From Nageia nagi (Eukaryota; Pinophyta): a stretch of DNA of 64,000 nt. Both the position numbers and the translations under genes were made by a program. The notes under the pieces are model-generated. The model was not told where the DNA came from. It made no database searches and saw nothing but the letters and a program-made list of their open reading frames with translations. The DNA lies in NCBI GenBank assembly GCA_050084985.1, contig JBITNC010000001.1, forward strand, positions 72,664,001 through 72,728,000. The letters run 5' to 3'. This document shows positions 59,339 to 64,000 of the stretch, in pieces (the stretch's first letter is position 1; each line of letters begins with the position of its first letter).

Positions 59339-62300
59339 ATGGCGGGTCTAAAAGTCGTGATTGTTGTGGGTTTTTTATTGTTGTTCATGAAGTGCATAAT
59401 GTGCAAAGAATGCACTAACATTCCTTCGCAAGATAACTCCCACACATTTAGATATGCTCATGGTAAAGGTGAAAAGGGGGGAATTCCTCATCTCATTCCA
59501 AGTGATGAAAAGTATTGGGCTAGTCTTTTCCCAGGAAAATCTAATGTGGTAAAAGCCCAAGAAGAACCGAAATGGGCTATGTTGTATAGGAACATGAAAG
59601 ATAATAAAGTAGGAGGGGAAACGAACTTTTTACAAGAAGTGCCTCTGCAGAATGTTCGGTTGGACCCAGATTCTCACCATGGGATGGCCCAGAAGACGAA
59701 TTTGGAGTATCTGTTGATGTTGGATGTTGATAATTTGGTTTGGAGTTTTAGAAAGACGGCGGGATTGGCTACTCCTGGGAAGCCTTATGGAGGATGGGAA
59801 GCTCCTGACGTCGAACTTCGAGGACATTTTGTAGGTCAGTGAAAGAACAAAATTTCTTCCCTTATCATAGTCTTTGTTATTTTGTATTTGGATACGTTGA
59901 GCCAGGTTTGTTCGCCCAAAATCAATTGGCTTAAATAATTTTTTTTAGTGCGAGCTACTGAGAAAAATTAATGTCATGAATGATTCAAGTACAAGGCTGC
60001 TTTAAAGTAGATTCATGTAAATTGAATATCCCTTTATGAGTTTCAATGAAGTAAAGCTAGTATGCAAATCCAGCATCTGTAGAAGAATGGAAAGTGCATT
60101 CTTGTTGGTTCCAGATTTGTCTTTACTGTTAGCAAATATTAACATCTAAGCTTAGTTTGAAGGCATATAGAATCGTATGATGAAAACATTATATGGTATC
60201 TGCCAGCAAAATATAAGCAATTGAGATAATGTATTGTGGACATTAAGCCAACTTTGTGTTCGAAATGTAAATTTAGTTAAGAATTTAGTCTGGCATGCTT
60301 GTGATTGTTTCTTATCACCGACCCCATTTTGATGTAAATTATTTCTTCCAGTAAATTTTCTAATACTTGGTCCACCAAAGAGCTATCATACCTCAACTAA
60401 CTCAATGAATAGGACTCTGGAGGACAAACAAGAATCCAGTTCCTCGTGAATAAAGTTGTGGTGCGTCTGAACTCTTAAGATTATCACGGACTGGATAGAT
60501 AACATTTTTTTGTTCTTGTATGGATAGTTTGTAAGATACTATTCCCAATGTATTTTCAGCATGTAGAGTCATCAACATTCTTGGAAATCTGTCAACCAAA
60601 AAATTCAGAACTGGGTATGATATTTATGCAATTTAGTTGCTCCATAGCACACTAAACGCCTCCATATGTTGCTATATATGGTCCAAAATGTATAGGTTAA
60701 GGCAACAATTGCTCCTCAGAAACAATGTTTAGGGGAAAAAAAATGTTTTTAAAAAAATGAGCTTCTGGTTTTCAAATTTTCCCATAAATATATTCTTTTC
60801 AGGAATGTGGTACAACTGTCTGCCAAAACCCATGGATTTGCTATGAGTCAAGATTCAACCTCCTCCAGGTTGGTACCTGGTACATGGACAGCCTACCTTT
60901 GTACAGCCTTTTATGATCACATCATAGCATGAGTTTAGAACAAAAGTGTCACGGGATTCTGTATCATTGCATCTGTTCCTCAACCTTTAGCGTCACGGGT
61001 TAGAGCAAATTTTAATCTATGACGTGTTTCTCAAACATACATTGGGCGGCGTGTCCTGTTTCGAAAAAATTGGACTCTTCCTCTATGTCGGTTATCAGGG
61101 TTGAAAGTATTGCAGGTTTGTTGAACTCATTTGATGTCAAGCTTGGCTTTGTTTTTACATATTTTAAAATGTTTTTCATTCTTGTTCTTAACAAGGGTGT
61201 TTAAATTTCATTTACGTATTCTAGGGGATATGATTTTTATTATTAAAACTATTCAATTAGGGTGTTTAAATTTCATTTACTTATTTTAGGGGATATAATA
61301 ATTTTTTTTTATTTGGGATAGAATTCTATATATCATGTATGTGAGAAGAAATGATTTGAACCTAGAGTCTTTCTTTTTCTACTAGAAAATTTTAACAACT
61401 CACACTCTCACCAACTCTCTTCATAACTACTAGTTATTTGTGAAGATCTTTATTCTAAAAACTACCTACTTTATCAATCTAAATTAATTAACAAACTTAA
61501 ACTATATTTTTTATATTAAACATACATTTAATCAAAATTCCAATACCCTATATTAAAATATAATGCTGCCACTTATTACATATAAAATCAATTTGTTGTT
61601 GAATCTCAAAATATGTTGTATGTTGAAGGAAATAAAACGTTGTACAACCTATCTGAAAATAGACTTATGAATAACCTTTAATATATTAATTAAACTTTAT
61701 TCGCATCTATTCCCTAAGACCCCAGAGTTTATGGCTTAAACACCCCCCAAAACGATCGTTTTGATCATATATGGCAACGTCTTTGTATGTTCCTGTTTAA
61801 TTTTAATTTGTAGATAGGAGCTCATGTAAATTATAAGCTACTCTATGTGGGTTTCTGTAATGAGTCGGAGGCTTCTTGAAGTTAAATGTTAAGACATAAA
61901 ACATATGGGTTGCAGGGCATTACATGAGTGGAACGGCATTAATGTGGGCAAGTACCAATAATGAGGCCCTCTACAAAAAGATGTCCGCTGTGGTGTCTGC
62001 TCTTGATGAATGCCAGAAAGCCATGGGAACAGGCTATCTCTCAGCTTTTCCTGATGAGTTCTTTGATCGTTTTGAAGCCATAAAACCTGTTTGGGCCCCA
62101 TACTATACCATACACAAGGTAAGTTTTTACTAACATCTGTCCATGAAAGCAGCGTATTGAAACTGGGTAAGAGGTCTTAAGATTAAATTCATTGTGCCCT
62201 TTTGTGTCTTCTGCAGATTATGGCAGGATTAATGGATCAGTATCAATTCGCTGGAAATAATCAAGCCCTTAACATGACAGTCATGATGGCTAATTACTTT

Positions 62301-63846
62301 TACAACCGTGTTCAAAATGTCATCAAAAAGTGGACGATAGAAAGGCATTGGCAATCCCTTAACGAAGAGACTGGTGGCATGAATGATGTCCTCTACCGCC
62401 TCTACAAGATATCAGTATGTTTTGCTAAACCTGTAAATATGTACTGAGATCTCCATTTGATATGGATGAATTTTATAATTCATTTGAATGAATAATGAAC
62501 TTTGATGTAGATGGACCCCAAACATTTGGAACTTGCACATCTTTTCGATAAACCATGCTTTTTGGGATTATTAGCTATGCAGGTACTTTCTGCAATATCA
62601 TTCAATATTGTATTATTTTATATGTAATATTTCTATATATTTTGATTTAATTCTGGTATTATTGATTGTTTTTGAAATTTAAAATTTGATTTGGGTACCT
62701 CGTTCAAATGTTTTAACCCGAAAAGATTACTTTTTATTTTTATGAATCAAGATTTTTTTTAACATATATTAAAACTATTACTAAATATTGTAATTATAAT
62801 TCATTGTAGGCTGATTCTATCAGTGGATTCCATGCCAACACACATGTTCCTGTGGTTATAGGATCACAAATGCGATAGAAATCACAGGGGAGAAACTTTA
62901 CAAGGTAAGCAAACATTTGAGACGTTGAAGCAGTTTTTTAATCTAATTAGTCTTGAAGGGGAGATAGCTAAATTCATATAACATGTGAGTGTACTACATG
63001 TGTATTAAAGTTACATCATTTTTTATTATTATATTGAATATTTATATATAATTATGGCAAATAATTGTATAATGGTAATTTTATGTTGTATGTTTATACT
63101 AATACTTTTTATATAATTTATTTTTTTTAAATTTTATCAAACACCATAATTTTCATTATTATCTAATATTTTGGTGTAGTAATATTTCATACTAATAATT
63201 TCATAATATACATATATTAAATGATAATCTTTACTTAAATATAATTAAAAAAATATTTTAAGAATGTAATAAAATAATAGGATGTAATAGTATAGTTTAA
63301 CATATTTTTTAAATATTTTTTGGTTGTTTAAAATCTTTGGGCTTTGAGTGAGGGGCATTCATTTTGTGAGGCAAATCCACGAACATCAAAATTCACATTC
63401 ACCTGCACATTGTCTTATTTGCATCTACCATAACTCAATAGGATTTTAGATACCACGCATGTGAGGGGGAGAGATTTGAACATGAAACCTCCCTTTTGAA
63501 AGTTTAAATATTGTTAACATTGTACTTTATTTTGAATAATGAGATCAATTATTATTTGATGAATATTTATTTGACTCTATTTCTATTTTAATATTTTATT
63601 ATTTTACTTATGATTTTAAATTATCAATCTTTTTATAAATAAGATTATATATAATCAAAATAAACACCATAATATCATTTCTATCTTTTAGATTTCATAT
63701 AAATTGGAATAAGCATTTGAATTTAGTTTATAGAATATCTAACATTATTGAATTTTATTTTCGTAGGATATAGGTACCTTTTTTATGGAGATTGTTAATT
63801 CATCACATGCATATGCAACGGGAGGAACTTCTGTGAGCGAGTTTTG
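59339..63846 (+). CDS. GH127/DUF1680 beta-L-arabinofuranosidase-like gene, 5' part, with a broken exon 5
   Basis: Six exons fit by homology and GT-AG sites: 59339-59834, 61916-62118, 62217-62414, 62511-62582, 62810-62904 and 63767-63846, continuing past the window. The N-terminus MAGLKVVIVVGFLLLF is a signal peptide, so the product should enter the secretory pathway and probably reach the cell wall. Family hallmarks are YGGWEAPDVELRGHFVGHYM, GTGYLSAFPDEFFDRFEA, VWAPYYTIHK, NEETGGMNDVLYRLY, DKPCFLGLLA, GFHANTHVPVVIGSQMR and YATGGTSVSEFW. Bacterial GH127 enzymes release beta-L-arabinofuranose from hydroxyproline-linked glycans; the plant role is inferred. The catalytic Cys/Glu region lies beyond the window; about 380 of an expected 850 or so residues are seen. 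Exon 5 is 95 rather than 96 bases. One base is missing after ATGCGATA, giving TAG at 62876-62878 where the family has Arg-Tyr-Glu. That is either an assembly error or a null allele. Confidence 0.93.
61195..61297. repeat. 38-bp direct repeat in intron 1
   Basis: GGGTGTTTAAATTTCATTTA followed by C(G/T)TATT(C/T)TAGGGGATAT occurs at 61195-61232 and 61260-61297 with two substitutions. The second copy leads into the SINE-like sequence. Confidence 0.8.
61320..61420 (-). repeat. tRNA-derived SINE-like sequence in intron 1
   Basis: Minus strand: AGTTGGTGAGAGTGTGAGTT (box A-like), then TTAAAATTTTCTAGTAGAAA, then TAGGTTCAAATC (box B-like, 61353-61362), then TCTCACATACATGATATATA. The part after box B matches the copy in intron 5 (CTCACATGCGTGGTATCTAA). 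The part before box B resembles the copy near 30.9 kb. Confidence 0.5.
63425..63510 (-). repeat. tRNA-derived SINE-like sequence in intron 5
   Basis: Minus strand: GTTCAAATC (63473-63481) followed by TCTCCCCCTCACATGCGTGG and TATCTAAAATCCTATTG, colinear with the intron 1 copy. The box A side is eroded. Confidence 0.45.
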
Positions 63847-64000
63847 GTAAAATGAATCATATTGATTTTGTTTAGTATTTATTTTAAAAGTACAATATGT
63901 TTAATATTTAATAATTTTTATTAATGTTATTGTTAATGATAAAAAAATATTATGCACAAAAATCTTTATCAAATTTAATAATTTAATAAAATAATTTTTT
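63847..64000 (+). other. Start of intron 6 of the GH127 gene
   Basis: It begins with GTAAAATG after the split Trp codon of SEFW and continues as A/T-rich intron sequence to the window edge. Confidence 0.7.

Noticed and set aside
59375-59827. Minus-strand frames within the first GH127 exon
   Set aside because: They are antisense shadows of a clearly conserved plus-strand exon.
1-64000. CRISPR arrays, operons, phage or plasmid features
   Set aside because: Nothing of this type is present; split exons, LTR elements and plant protein families show eukaryotic nuclear DNA.

Overview
The window looks like a stretch of a large, AT-rich, repeat-laden plant nuclear genome. A gymnosperm, perhaps a conifer, is my inference. 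It rests on the many old, heavily mutated retroelements, the long intron in the one clear gene, and the general scarcity of CpG. No bacterial, organellar, tRNA, rRNA or CRISPR feature is visible. Almost all protein-like sequence outside the right end is transposon relic full of in-frame stops.

Layout. Positions 1-3.6 kb hold nothing I recognise. At 3.65-4.62 kb (minus) lies a LINE ORF1 relic with DUF4283 and a zinc knuckle. From 5.8 to 12.9 kb (plus) runs a decayed L1-type LINE (endonuclease, reverse transcriptase, zf-RVT, RNase H), split by an inverted fragment of another LINE (10.0-11.6 kb). At 14336-20343 (minus) sits a complete but dead Ty3/gypsy chromovirus with two LTRs of about 400 bp, a perfect 5-bp target duplication, PBS, PPT, gag, protease, RT, RNase H, integrase and chromodomain. 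It is inserted into an older plus-strand reading frame of unknown function. An older gypsy pol relic follows at 20.8-23.4 kb (minus). Further relics are a gypsy RT at 26.2 kb, a LINE RNase H at 34.3 kb, a gypsy integrase at 39.5-40.4 kb, a copia piece at 43.3-44.3 kb, and two long unidentified decayed reading frames at 35.5-37.5 kb (plus) and 50.7-54.6 kb (minus).

Three non-autonomous hAT-like DNA elements (24189-24755, 35737-36530, 53459-54245) share termini of the form CA..GGGGGTCAC and are flanked by duplications of 8 bp (8-10 bp for the first). Two of them interrupt the unidentified reading frames, and the frames rejoin in phase when the element is removed.

Right end. A receptor-like cytoplasmic kinase fragment lies at 56.46-57.0 kb (minus). 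Then come a CpG-retaining promoter and the 5' part of the one well-preserved host gene, a GH127/DUF1680 beta-L-arabinofuranosidase-like gene (plus, from 59339, six exons visible, running off the window). Its exon 5 lacks one base, which creates a TAG stop. Introns 1 and 5 carry tRNA-derived SINE-like sequences. There is no operon-like cooperation between genes here. The main story is nested transposon insertion, and cytosine deamination that turned Gln, Arg and Trp codons into stops.
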